Shown piece after piece: positions 1 through 10,384 of a stretch of 64,000 nt of DNA. The stretch is from Macrobrachium rosenbergii (taxonomy: Eukaryota; Arthropoda; Malacostraca; Decapoda; Palaemonidae), in NCBI RefSeq assembly GCF_040412425.1, contig NC_089756.1:5500498-5564497 (forward strand), written 5' to 3'. Position 1 is the first letter of the stretch; each line of letters starts with the position of its first letter. The notes below the pieces were generated by a model. The model was not told the DNA's origin and ran no database searches. It saw only the letters and a list, made by a program, of their open reading frames with translations. The translations under genes were made by a program, and so were the position numbers.

Positions 1-629
1 CATATCTATATACATATATATCTATATATACATATTCTTATGCTGTGGTTTTCATAGTGCAGTAATCTCCCCGTGTGTATGCGTGAATTGTTGTATACTG
101 TATAATTTTGTATTCAGAGTTAGCATAAAGTTACAGTGATTAAATGCTGTATGGTTTGAGAGAGGATGGTAGGCCTGTAGAGAGGAGGGACAGAGGCTGA
201 TTGTTCTGGAAAGAGAGCGGTTGTTAGTTAGTATCCAAAACTTGCTGGAGTAATGCATTCCTATCACCTTCTCGGATGACTCCATTAGTGTACAAGACAT
301 TATGGGACGCGATCAAAACTCTGTGGGGTGGAAAATTCCATTACGAAAGTTGCCTATCGTCATTGAGGAATTCTATATGAAACGATGTTTTCCATTCTTA
401 TTATAATAACTAGAGATTCTCTTGTTTTGAAACTATGTAATAATAAGTATTATTATTAACTGTAATTCCACTTTATCTCTAATTATCGTTTTTAAAGAGT
501 TTTTTTTTTAAAATAGAGATCTCGTCTAGAACCTGTTCACACATTCGGCCCACCGTCTGCGTATGGACACCCATCCAATCCTTACAAGGGGCCCTCATTC
601 AGAGACCAAAGCCGTAGGGGAATGCGTTT

Positions 630-668
630 CCCTCTCTCTCTCTCTCCCTCTCTCTCGCTCGCTCGCTC
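630..668. repeat. (CT)n microsatellite with GCTC tail
   Basis: An interrupted run of CT dinucleotides passes into three GCTC-type units. It is a simple sequence repeat with no evident coding role. Confidence 0.9.
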
Positions 669-1649
669 TTGTTGTAACGTAATTGATATTTTGGTAGACG
701 ATGGTCACTCATATCCTTTAACTGTTTAATTCCTTAGTAAATGTGTCTGAGTTATCTGAACAGTGTATTTTATTAAGTGTGTGTGTAATGGCGCCTGGTT
801 AAAAACACGAAGCAATTTGGTACCAAGGTATTGTAACATAATTATTGGTTTTTAGTGCACTAAAAATAAGGTTGCAGTGGTTATATGTAAAGATACCTTT
901 TCACTTTTTTAATATTTTTTCGTGTTATATGTTTTATGCTTTATCTTTTGAAGAATTTTTCTTTTATACATAGATATGTGGTGTGTTTGCTATTGCCTTA
1001 ATATGTGCTTTACATTTTTTGATATTTAATTTTTTGCAGAGTATATTTCTGTGTCTTTTGTATCCACATTTTTACATGATTGATTTATTTGCTTTATTTT
1101 GCTTAACACTTGGGAATTAATTTACTTACAGTATATTTCCTTTCAATCAAGTTTTGTTATTTAACAATTTAAATTTTACTTGAATAATTTTTGTATTAAT
1201 TAATAAATTAATTTCTGATTTAATTTTGACTGATAATTAATTCAGATTTAATCCAATTTTGTTTTGTTTTCAAGTAATAATAATTTCCCTGAGACTGTTA
1301 AATGTCATGTATAATCTTTGAATTTAGAAATAAATTTTTGTATTTAAAATATTATATCAGTTTCATTCATTGACCCACCAGTAATTTTGATTTGAATTAG
1401 AGATAGAGTGGTAAGTGAGATGTTTTCCTTCAAGTAATTGAAGTGAGCTCGAACCAGGGAAATTAAATAAATAGAAATACTTGAACTTTTATAATGTTAA
1501 TGGAGTGACGCCCTTAGATTTTACTTCACACCTGTTTAACGAACTTAATCAGCTTTCTTTCATGATTGATAAGTTTTATAAGGGATCAATGGCTTTTGCG
1601 AGGTAACTATAATTCCTGAATAAATGGTAAGTTTGGTAATCAAATATCA

Positions 1650-1783
1650 AGCACTTAGATACCAAGTTTGATTCGAAGAACAGACACTGGACACTCCAGG
1701 GTCACCATATATAAATGGTGCCCTAGACTCCGGGACAAGCACTTAGATACCAGGTTTGATTTGAAGAACAGACACTGGACACT
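1650..1783 (+). repeat. 46-bp direct duplication
   Basis: A segment beginning AGCACTTAGATACCA and ending GACACTGGACACT occurs at 1650-1695 and again at 1738-1783, with only a few differences and 42 bp between the copies. It is a local tandem-type duplication of unknown origin. Confidence 0.85.
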
Positions 1784-1789
1784 TCGTCA

Positions 1790-1803
1790 CAATATATATG
1801 TAC

Positions 1804-1856
<53 letters not shown>

Positions 1857-2094
1857 GGTCTAATTGTTATTTTACATTCTCATTTAACCTATATATATAT
1901 GCATATATATATACATACATATGCATATATATATGTATATATATAGATATATATATGTATATAGACATGTATATATACATATAATATATATGTAAACATA
2001 CATATATATATATACATATACCTATATATACATATAAATTCTCTATATATACTTTATATACATATATATATACACATATATATATATATGGTGT
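1790..2094. repeat. TA / CATA microsatellite tract
   Basis: Long TA runs are interspersed with CATATA and TATG units. The ORFs on both strands here encode only I/Y/H-rich repeat translations and are not genes. A unique 41-bp block (AAAATTAGGTCTAATTG...) interrupts the tract. Confidence 0.9.
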
Positions 2095-2181
2095 AAACAT
2101 TAAGAAAATGAGGATTTAGAGCTAATGATCAAGAAAAATGAAAATTAGGTCTAATTGTTATTTTACAGTCTCATTTAACCT
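1850..2181 (+). repeat. 41-bp duplicated block flanking the TA tract
   Basis: The block AAAATTAGGTCTAATTG... ending TCATTTAACCT lies at 1850-1890 and again at 2141-2181 with one mismatch. The TA/CATA tract lies between them, so the tract may have grown inside a duplicated segment. Confidence 0.85.
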
Positions 2182-2299
2182 AAATGTTTTAATGAATGTT
2201 CCTAAATTTTGTTAGCTTAGATGTATGTATTTAAGTAAAAAAAATTATTTTGATTATTTTTAATTATTATTTTATTATTAAATTATTATCATTAAATTA

Positions 2300-2302
2300 A
2301 TA

Positions 2303-2371
<69 letters not shown>
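2300..2371. repeat. (TA)n microsatellite
   Basis: An almost pure TA run within generally AT-rich DNA, with no coding content. Confidence 0.9.
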
Positions 2372-2374
<3 letters not shown>

Positions 2375-2733
2375 GTAATATCTATTTTTCTATTATATAA
2401 TATGTATATATATAAAATATATATTTATATATTAATATATTATTTTATATTATAATTATTATATATGTTACATAAATATTATTATTATATAAATATATAT
2501 ACTATTATTAAATATATATATTATATATATTATTTATATATAATAAATGAAAAATATAAAAATAAAAAAAAATTAATAAGGTATAAATTAGACAATTATA
2601 TATTATTATTTATTAAAATTGTATATATTTAATTTAAATATTAAAAATATTACTTCTGATTTTTTTTATTGCACAAAAAATGTATTGAGTTAAGAAATAC
2701 ATGTTGAAAACATTTATAATCCAATAATTTTTT

Positions 2734-3847
2734 TTACCCAAGAGGATTTGTAAGTATACCTACATACAAAATTTCATTTGTATTTTCATTGCATATACAT
2801 TATACAAATGGTTTATTTAGATTAATAAACCTACCCCGTCTATCATACAACCATGCGCTTTAGCTTCAATTACCGTTCCATTTTCATCATTATTAATCTC
2901 TACGATATTTTCCAAATGTATATTTTCCATCGCTTCACCAATATTACAATTTTCTTCAAACATTCCGTGATAATTCGAACCATTTTCGAATAAAAAATTC
3001 AATTCGGGTGTTTTTCTAAACACCCCATCTAAATTATATTTGTTTTTAGATTTAAATTTGGGTATATAAATCTCACTGTATGTCTTTTCTCGTCCATTTT
3101 CGTTCATATTTTTTATAACATTTCTCATGTTGGGAATAATATTTTTATTTAATTCTTTAGCCGTGGGTACTTTATCTGGTAAAATTACAAACATGGAATG
3201 ACACTTGACGTTTTTATACTGAAACCGATAAATATTACACAGTAAATCACCAAACTTGTAATCATTTACCGATTTTATAATACTGGTTCCAAGGCTCGTC
3301 ATGGGAACTTTCATTTTTTCATTTTTTGAAATGAAAAACATTCTGTCTTTAGTATCCATTTCTAAAAACTTTTCTTTCCATAATCCCGTTATCTTAGTTT
3401 TAGAACAAATAATATATTTATTATTATTATTTAATAACAAATAATTTTCTCTGTCTATGAAATCTTTAATCGCTTCAATTTCTTGCTCGGTCCTTGTTTT
3501 TTTTTTATAATTTTAAAGTTTTGTATTATTTTCTCGACGTTACTTCTAAACAAATTTTATTTCTGGTTCAGGAACGAGAAATATTACAGATTTTTCTTCG
3601 GATGAAGACATCATTGTACTATCATCATCATTTGTAATATATAGCGCATTTTTTACATTTTCACACTGGTTTGATTTTTCCAAAGTTTCACCGTCCGCAA
3701 CCAGTGCTAATAATGTTAATACATTAAATATGCATTTACTACTTATTACTGCATTTTCGTGATTATCCAAATTTTCAGCTATTTTTAAAAATATGGTGTT
3801 GTTGTTGTTGTCGTTGATATTTTTTTCTTAGAATTATAGTTATCCAT
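2734..3847 (-). pseudogene. Serpin-like pseudogene A (virus-style, intronless)
   Basis: Minus-strand fragments in several frames together follow the serpin fold order. An N-terminal helix region reads DNHENAVISSKCIFN. The segment with the conserved KITGLWKEKF pattern corresponds to the serpin breach/shutter region. The hinge of the reactive loop reads NGTVIEAKAHG, and the C-terminal strand, after a further frameshift and an in-frame stop, contains NKPFV followed by ILYVGILTNP. Candidate start ATG is at 3845-3847. Frames are broken near 3800, 3550-3480 and 2815. Asparagine runs and about 80% A+T are unlike the surrounding retroelements. Active serpins are about 370-400 residues, and this span fits one intronless gene. 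It is clearly a relative of copy B at 4751. A host serpin retrocopy is possible, but base composition and neighbours favour a virus-derived gene. Confidence 0.72.
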
Positions 3848-3988
3848 GATGATGATCTACTGCTATTGATACTGCTACTACAACTCGTTGACTCGTGTAT
3901 ATATATACAACAAAAATACCCCCCACCTCCCTATCCTCCTCTTTTATATATTATTTTTTTATTTTATATATAAATTAAAAAAAGATAA
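3848..3988. promoter_or_regulatory. AT-rich divergent intergenic gap
   Basis: This short gap separates the 5' end of serpin-like copy A (minus) from the plus-strand histone-like ORFs. It holds ATATATATA and TTTTATATATA boxes that could have served as divergent promoters in a virus genome. No specific motif can be assigned. Confidence 0.25.
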
Positions 3989-4577
3989 ATGGGAAATAAC
4001 GAAAAAGAAAATAGTATTAGAAACTCATGTATTAAAAAAATGAAAAAATATATTAAAAATACAACCAGAAGTATGGGAATTTTTTTAGATAAAAATATTA
4101 TTAATTACATTTTAATAATAATATTATCATCAGTTAATATTTCAAGTGGAAACATTTGCGAAATAATTGATTGTTTGCAACACTTATTTTACCAATATTA
4201 AAAACCAACAAAAGGTAAAAAAACCAAGGCGAAAAATTTCAATTCGACGAATGTCTAAGAAATTATCATCAAATAATAATAATAATAATAATAATAGAAG
4301 AGAAAATACGGGACGATCGATAAAACAAAGTGTTTTTCAAGATGAAAACGTTACGAAGGAATTGTAAAAATTTTTTGTTAATAATGAAACAAATTTTTAT
4401 ATATTTTTATATAAATTTTTCAAAAAGAGTATAAAATGTGTAGCTGAATCTGCAAAATTATGTCTAAAATATCACTATAACATTAATTGTACTTTTAAAG
4501 ATTATGAACATTATATTTTACTTGAACACAACATTCGAAAGTATAACATATTTAACAATATAAAAATAATAATTTAA
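3989..4577 (+). pseudogene. Virus-block ORF pair with weak histone H2B/H2A-like pattern
   Basis: Two consecutive frames are seen. The first (3989-4201, 70 aa) contains GIFLDKNIINYIL followed by ISSGNICEIID, reminiscent of the H2B helix-2 and helix-3 pattern. The second runs from 4167 through a single in-frame TAA at 4365-4367 to a TAA at 4575-4577. Its end has AESAKLCLKYHYNINCTFKDY, with the helix2-loop-helix3 spacing of H2A-type histones, where an A-rich helix and N-x-x-x-x-I/T segment precede a basic/acidic helix 3. Basic and N-rich residues precede it. Fused H2B-H2A doublets are known from some nucleocytoplasmic large DNA viruses. The likeness here is a by-eye pattern, not proven homology; the ORFs could be an unrelated basic virus protein. 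Confidence 0.35.
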
Positions 4578-4750
4578 AATTGTTTTATGTTATAATTTTG
4601 TAATAATAATAATTTTAAAAATTCTTTAGTAATTTTTATATTAATATTATTTATAAAAAATATAAAAGTTTCATTTTCATAAAATGTGGTTTTTGTATAT
4701 AAAAAGTCAACAAGTTGTAATGATTAATCATAACAGAGACAAGAACTACT

Positions 4751-5880
4751 ATGGCAACAATATCTCATCATCATGATAATGATAATTTCAAAAATAATGA
4801 AATTGTCAACAAATTAATTTTAAAAATATTTGAAAATCTGGTTAATCACGAAAATGTCTTATTGAGTACAAACTGTATATTTAATGTAATAAAATTATTA
4901 GCCCTAGGGGAAGAGGGTAAAACTTTGGATGGATTAAACCAGTATGAAAATTTAAAAAATGCATTAATTATAAACAATAATAATAATGATGATGCTTTTG
5001 AAACTGCGTCTTTATTATTTCTCATTCTCACCCAGAAATAAATTATGTCAAGGAAAAATTTAAAATTGATGCCAAAAAACTAGTGAAAAACTGTAAAATA
5101 ATGAAAATACCAAAAACCAAAGAAGAAATTGAAGCGTTTAAACAGTTTATAAGTGATGTACCAGACTATGAGGTTGTGGAAATGAATAAATATACATTAT
5201 ATTCTAAAACTATAATGACGGGACTATGGGAACATAAATTTGATAAAAAAAATACTAAAAATAAAGAATTTTACGTTTCAAATAAAGAAACTCAACTAAT
5301 TCCCATGATGGAACGGGATATAAAAACTTTTATAAAATCGGTAAATGACTACAAAGTTTGGTGATTTACCGTGTAATATTTATTATATTTTCCGTATGAA
5401 AACGCCGAGGGTCATTCCATGTTTGTAATTTTACCAGATAAAATATCCACGGCCAAAGAATTAAATAAAAATATTATTCCCAACATGAGTAACGTAATAA
5501 AAATAATGAATGAAAGAGGTGAGATAAATATGTATAAAAACATTTTTATGCCTAACTTCAAATTCAAAAAGACATATAATTATTTGAAAGAATTAATTAA
5601 CAAAAAAATACCTGAATTGGGTTTTTTATTGAAGGAGGCATCATATTATCACGGACTGTTTGAAAATGTTTCCACTACAATTTAGTAAAATAATAGAGAT
5701 TGACAATGATGAAAAGAGAATGGTAATTCGCTTTTTGGATTATGTGCTAAGACGGATTACATTGACAAAGATGATGAATATCGTATTATTAATCTGAATA
5801 AACCTTTTGTATATTGTGTATGTGACGAAAATACAAATAAAATTTTGTATATTGGCACATTTACAAATCCCGTTAAATAA
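4751..5880 (+). pseudogene. Serpin-like pseudogene B (virus-style, intronless)
   Basis: The plus-strand relative of copy A, arranged head-to-head with it. The first frame (from ATG 4751) carries the N-terminal helix pattern NHENVLLSTNCIFN and an Asn/Asp run. A frameshift near 5030 leads into a segment with IMTGLWEHKFDKKNTKN and SNKETQLIPMM, the usual serpin central strand and helix order. Another frameshift near 5362 leads to the MFVILPDKIS region, and one near 5685 precedes the C-terminal motif NKPFVYCV plus ILYIGTFTNP, then TAA. Length fits a whole serpin, but at least three frame breaks make it non-functional. The reactive-loop hinge is degraded relative to copy A. An A-rich run near 4380-4750 upstream contains only intergenic AT DNA. 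Confidence 0.75.
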
Positions 5881-6220
5881 AAAATTATTTTTTAATTTAT
5901 TCTTTTCACATCTTTTATTTTGAGAAAAGTAATCAGAATATTATTTTAAAAATATTAAAAAAATTAAAATTTAAAAAAGTTTAATTTTTACTTTTACGTT
6001 TAATCATTGTCTTTATACATTATAAAAATATTATTTTAATAAAATATTTTTATATAAAATGTATCACTATTATTATTTTATAATTACATATATTATATTA
6101 TATAAAAATAATTTTATATATATAAATTAATAATAATTTAAATAATATTTTAAAAATTTATTTTTTCTATAAAGAGACTAAATATTTAAAAATAAGAATA
6201 TTAATGGAAAAGAAATCATT
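5881..6220. other. Very AT-rich intergenic DNA
   Basis: A stretch of nearly pure A/T between the serpin-like copy B and the next ORF. Nothing beyond low-complexity sequence is visible. Confidence 0.6.
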
Positions 6221-6597
6221 ATGGCTACTGCTGCTGAGAGTCCAGAAAAGAATAATAATGAATGGTTTTTAAATTTCTTTAAAATTCTTGCCACAGGATT
6301 CAAAGAAGAAGATACGGATCCAGTTTTAGACAGCCAAAGTCTTATCAATTTAATAAAACCAATAATTTTAGCCGTTAAAAAACTTCAAGTAAAAAAAACA
6401 AAAAATTACTCAATAATCCCCCTTCTAATCTTTGTCATCACATCGTCGTTATACGAGTATTTATACCAAAAGAGCAATTTGATAATAATAAAATTAATCC
6501 TAAATTTAAAAATTTGGTTCATGATTCTCTCTCTAATAATGTAATTTTTAGTATTTTACCTATGCCAACAAATAGCCAAAACATTACATTAACTTAA
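6221..6597 (+). pseudogene. Unrecognised virus-block ORF, frameshifted
   Basis: The ORF starts with ATG after an AT-rich leader and encodes about 60 residues beginning MATAAESPEKNNNEWFLNFF. A frameshift in or near the A8 run at about 6392-6399 moves the reading into another frame, which continues with VIRVFIPKEQF and ends at TAA 6595-6597. Total length would be about 125 residues. No family was recognised. Composition and Asn-richness match the serpin-like genes, so it probably belongs to the same insertion. No membrane segment is convincing; the hydrophobic tail of the unshifted frame is a frameshift artefact. Confidence 0.5.
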
Positions 6598-6788
6598 TTT
6601 TTATTATAATTTTTAATAATAAAAATATATAGTAATAAAAAAATATATATATATTATATTATTATTATAATAAAAAGTACTAATGGAAAAAATAAATTTT
6701 TAATACATATTTTTATATATATAGTAATAATAGTTTTCTATAAGATGTATATAAAAAATTATTTTTTATATTATTTTATTATTTTATA

Positions 6789-6872
<84 letters not shown>

Positions 6873-6954
6873 CTACATATGTTAAACTCCTCAATTTCTC
6901 GCTCGCTCTGTTTTGAATTTTTATTATTTTTTATACTATAAAAAATATTCACAA
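6598..6954. repeat. AT-rich spacer with (TA)n microsatellite (6793-6869)
   Basis: Low-complexity AT DNA with a pure TA run of about 77 bp. Minus-strand ORFs here read only IYIYIY repeats and are not genes. Confidence 0.85.
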
Positions 6955-7339
6955 TGGTATTTACTGAAAACCCCTTTATTGATAATTTTTTCCAAAAAAA
7001 AATAATGAAAATAATCAAAGAAAATCATATGAGATTTTATGCGTAGCAGCGCAAAAACCACATTACGTACTATTAAATCATTCATTTTCTTATCCCTCGA
7101 CGCAAATTTTATTAAATAAACCATTAAACAGTCCAAAATCTTATAATATTTTTTTAGATTCATTTCTCGACCACATAGGTGAGGGGGAATATACACTGCC
7201 ACGGGGTAAAATGGAAGATATAGGTAAAAATGAAATTGTATATACAAAAATTCAAGAAGTTATAGAAGAAACTAATTTTTATCATCCTGAATTCATAAAC
7301 AAAGTTAACGGATATTATAATTATAATAAATTTATTTAG
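6955..7339 (+). pseudogene. Nudix-hydrolase-like ORF, frameshifted and probably C-terminally truncated
   Basis: A short first frame from ATG 6955 is broken in the A9 run at 6994-7002. The following frame contains SYEILCVAAQ, a core-strand start, then GEGEYTLPRGKMED and, after a short spacer, IQEVIEETNF at about 7186-7284. This is a slightly irregular Nudix box (Gx5Ex7REuxEExGu): the R is Q and the G-to-E spacing is longer than canonical. LPRGK followed by EVxEET is the style of decapping Nudix enzymes of nucleocytoplasmic DNA viruses and of eukaryotic Dcp2, which cleave the mRNA cap. The frame stops at TAG 7337-7339, and about 30 bp later BEL sequence begins, so the C-terminus may have been lost. 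AT-rich composition matches the rest of the block. Confidence 0.6.
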
Positions 7340-7365
7340 ATTTTTAACGACTCGAGATATAATGT

Positions 7366-9075
7366 TCATTCCTGGAACTTCAGTTGCACATTGTGAGGTA
7401 AAATTTCATCCCAACCAAGTCCTAGATGCGATGTCTCTTGAAACAATACTTTCGCATACGTGGTGAAAGGACTTATTAAGCCAAGTGGATCAAATAATCT
7501 AGCAATCAAACTTGACAAATTTCTTTTAGTGCAGTTAAACTCAGAATTACTACTTAAGTTGAGACCTTTAAATGAAAACATCTTCTGAGGAGTTCTAATA
7601 CATTCCTAACAATTTTGTTACATCCTCAACCTCTGGTTCAGAGCACTGATAATGCTGATTAATAAAAAATCATTGTTAGTGTGCCACTTGGATAAAGTCA
7701 TACCAGCATCTAATAATATACTCTGTGCTTCGCTAAACATTCTACTGTTTTCTTCAACTGTATCTACACCTGAGAGCCAGTCATCTACATACAAATTCTC
7801 TTTAAGCTCTTGTACTGTAACTGAATTATTGTATGAATCTAAATGATGTTTAATAGTAGCATTCAGTAAAAATGGACGACTGGTATTCCCAAAGGGGACT
7901 CTCACAAATCTCATAACACATACTATATTACCACATTGCCACAAAAAACGATGTACATCCTGATCAGGGCGTTGTACACCAATCTGCAAAAAGGCCCTTA
8001 CAATGTCTGCTGTCAAAGCAATATTCCATCTTCCAAAACTTAATAAAACTTCAACAAGATCAGGAATTAAAGAAGGACCAGATTCCACACAATCATTAGG
8101 TCCTTTTGCTGAAGCATCAAACGCAGGCCTAACCTTTGAGGAAATGCTGTCTTTAATTACAAGTGTATGTGGCATATAATAAGTGGGATAAGGACTTTCC
8201 AATTCAGAAAAAGGGACCTCAACAATAGTACCATCCAGCTCATAACTCATACGTACTTCGTCATACTCCTTTTTCAGATCAGGGTTTTTCTCAAATTTGT
8301 GATTGAATACAGCTAATCTCATCCTAGCATTATTATCATTATTAAGTAAACTCAATTTAGCACCTTCATTTTTCCAAGGCAAAGCAACATCATACCTGCC
8401 ATTAACATATTCAGTTGTACCTTCAAAAGTATCTAACACTGGATCTTTGGGAGGGTTATCCTTCTCTACATTAATACCAACACTTTCTACTAAACTCCAA
8501 AATGTATGTAAATCAGACTCATTAACATTATTAGCTATATTACTACGCAACAGCTGGTGAGATATACTCTCCTCATGGGCCCTCAGACATGAGCCAGACA
8601 AAATATAACCAAACACTGATTCATGGGCCACTAAATCCTCAAATCTTACAATAGTATCTGCTTTAATAAATCTCCAATAATAATCTGCACCAATCAAAAT
8701 ATCCAAAATGAGATCACAGTCATGACCATAGTCTTCTGCTAACTTTAAATGTGAAAGGGACTGGAAAATATCATCAGTTACCGTTTGACGTCTCAGAGGG
8801 GGACAAATGGACATTACCTCAACTGCAAGTATGGAAAGGCTATTACCCTGAGTGTCGATTAAATTCATATCATACACATTCTGTTCCCTCATATTTTTTT
8901 ATTTCCCATCACCAAAGGGTGAATATGTAGTGTACTTAGATGTAACCCACTTGGGTTTAATTCTTCTAACAAACTTATGACTTACATAGGTGTTATCTGC
9001 TTCTAAATCAAACATTACAACAGCCTCGACACATTTTTCACCACCAGTAAGAACTTTAACATTAGCTGTCTGCAG
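7366..9075 (-). pseudogene. pol: BEL-1 pol fragment: protease (DUF1758-type) and reverse transcriptase
   Basis: The long open frame at 7618-8892 has the BEL peptidase end DILIGADYYWRF, followed by the RT palm with ADIVRAFLQIGV and the catalytic NLYVDDWLSG (YVDD at 7780-7791). A frameshift near 7600 leads into 7366-7581, which carries the conserved LFDPLGLISPF segment downstream of RT. Upstream, separated by stops near 8890, the frame to about 9075 gives the protease start; the place of the catalytic D-T/S-G reads FDLEADNTYV, so the active site looks lost. The RT catalytic motif itself is intact. The reading ends in mid-protein. Confidence 0.8.
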
Positions 9076-9079
9076 GACA

Positions 9080-9408
9080 GTACTCTGTCAGTCTTTGGTC
9101 ATGAGAAATGCCAACATGTTTAACAGTCCCAGTATTGATATCACTTGATTGTACATTAGCCTGACCTTTTAACCTATTACTGGTATTTTGTTTAATTGGA
9201 AATTTACTAGTTTCACAACTGGATTCAACATAAATTACAAAATAACACTATGAAACCCAGTACACCGAGTACATTTTATTTTTATTTTGCAATCTCTGGA
9301 AAGATGTCCCTTACGGAGACATTTAAAACACAGTTCTAACTGATGAATTTTGAGTTTACAATTATGGCTGTCTAACCGTAATATCTACCAGCTCTGCTCA
9401 GAAGTGTG
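9080..9408 (-). pseudogene. gag: BEL-1 gag C-terminal part with CCHC zinc knuckle
   Basis: The minus strand carries CFKCLRKGHLSRDC, a perfect CX2CX4HX4C nucleic-acid-binding knuckle, followed by CTRCTGFH, the start of a second knuckle (about 9280-9331). Stops interrupt the frame. It is separated from the rest of gag by the inserted 9.41-10.38 kb segment. Confidence 0.75.
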
Positions 9409-10376
9409 GTGCTACTGACAAAACGCACACCATGAGGGACCTTCCTCAGATGACGCCTGCGGGGTTAAAGCCGAACTAACCTTTTTTTCTCTCGGCCTCT
9501 TGCCACACATTCCTCTCCGTGGATAATTCCTTATTACGATCTCGCCTCTCGAGATCGACAGGTTCTTAACGAGAGGTGACAAACAAAGGAGGAAGAAAAA
9601 AAAAAAAAAAAACCAAGCAAGCAATTGGGCTGTAATGACTGACGAGAGGTGACAAACAAAGGAGGAAGGAGCAGAACAAAACCAAAAAGTTACCTTAATA
9701 TTAATTTATTTACAAAATTTACAAGCGAGTCAGGTCCAGGAGAAAAAAAACTTAAAATGATCGAAAGTAAATAAAGGCAGAAAGGTAAAAAATTTACGTA
9801 ATTAAATTTTACATAAATCCATTGAACAAATCAGTAGCAGCAACATTAAAAAAAATGGGCAGCATAATAAATACATCAACAAACCATCAAACAACATAAT
9901 CATTAAAACTGCAGGACAACTAAACAGAGCCGATACGACAACCATCACGTCCTCAGACACAGTTCCACAAGAATGGACTCCCACGACAGAGTCGATACAA
10001 CCATCGCGTCCAAAAGAATGCTCTCTTCTCCAAGACTGGACTCCCACGACAGAGTCGATACGACAACCATCGCGTCCAAAAGAATGCTCTCTTCTCCAAG
10101 ACTAGACTCCCACGAAAGAGTCAATACGACAACCATCGCGTCCAAAAGAATGCTCTTTTCTCCAAGACTGGACTCCCACGACGGAGTCGATACGACAACC
10201 ATCGCGTCCAAAAGAATGCTCTCCGCTGCTCTGCTGCTGTGACCTGCTGCTGTCCTGGACCTGACTGGCGATGACTGACGCCATCCACCACACGTCAACT
10301 CGCCAGCAAGAAAAACAAAAAAACAAAAGGAGGCAACAACCCACTAAGGGAACAATCGGCAAACGATTGTTCCTAA
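9409..10376. mobile_element. Insertion inside BEL-1 gag, candidate solo LTR
   Basis: About 970 bp with TGTGGTGC... at one end and ...TTCCTAACA at the other (TG...CA, as in LTRs), splitting the gag frame between its DUF1759 domain and its zinc knuckle. It contains no coding sequence but has an A-run (about 9597-9612) flanked by a 27-bp direct repeat (CGAGAGGTGACAAACAAAGG at about 9569 and 9642) and four tandem 63-66 bp units. I could not find a clear target duplication, so orientation and exact ends are uncertain. Confidence 0.45.
9976..10236 (+). repeat. Four tandem 63-66 bp repeats
   Basis: Units starting GACTCCCACGA at 9976, 10039, 10105 and 10171 share GTCGATACGACAACCATCGC and CCAAAAGAATGCTCT. 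The last unit diverges at its end. ORFs on both strands across this tract are repeat translations, not proteins. Repeats of this kind are common in LTR U3 regions. Confidence 0.9.
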
Positions 10377-10384
10377 CACTCCTT

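Larger units (their letters stand above)
1..2699. other. AT-rich non-coding DNA
   Basis: No reading frame here resembles a known protein, and the ORFs present are short or are translations of TA repeats. The stretch becomes steadily more AT-rich toward its right end, where it merges with the virus-like block. The simple and duplicated repeats inside it are listed separately. I see no promoter or RNA gene that I can support. Confidence 0.7.

Noticed and set aside
1668..2100. ORFs of 77-92 codons on both strands
   Set aside because: They translate TA/CATA microsatellites (Y/I/H repeats) and have no protein-like composition.
4751..5880. Ordinary host serpin gene with introns
   Set aside because: Frame breaks are small indels without GT...AG boundaries, and the span equals one intronless coding sequence.
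9945..10362. Overlapping ORFs of 86-117 codons on the minus strand and 89 codons on the plus strand
   Set aside because: They span the tandem 63-66 bp repeats and are repeat translations.
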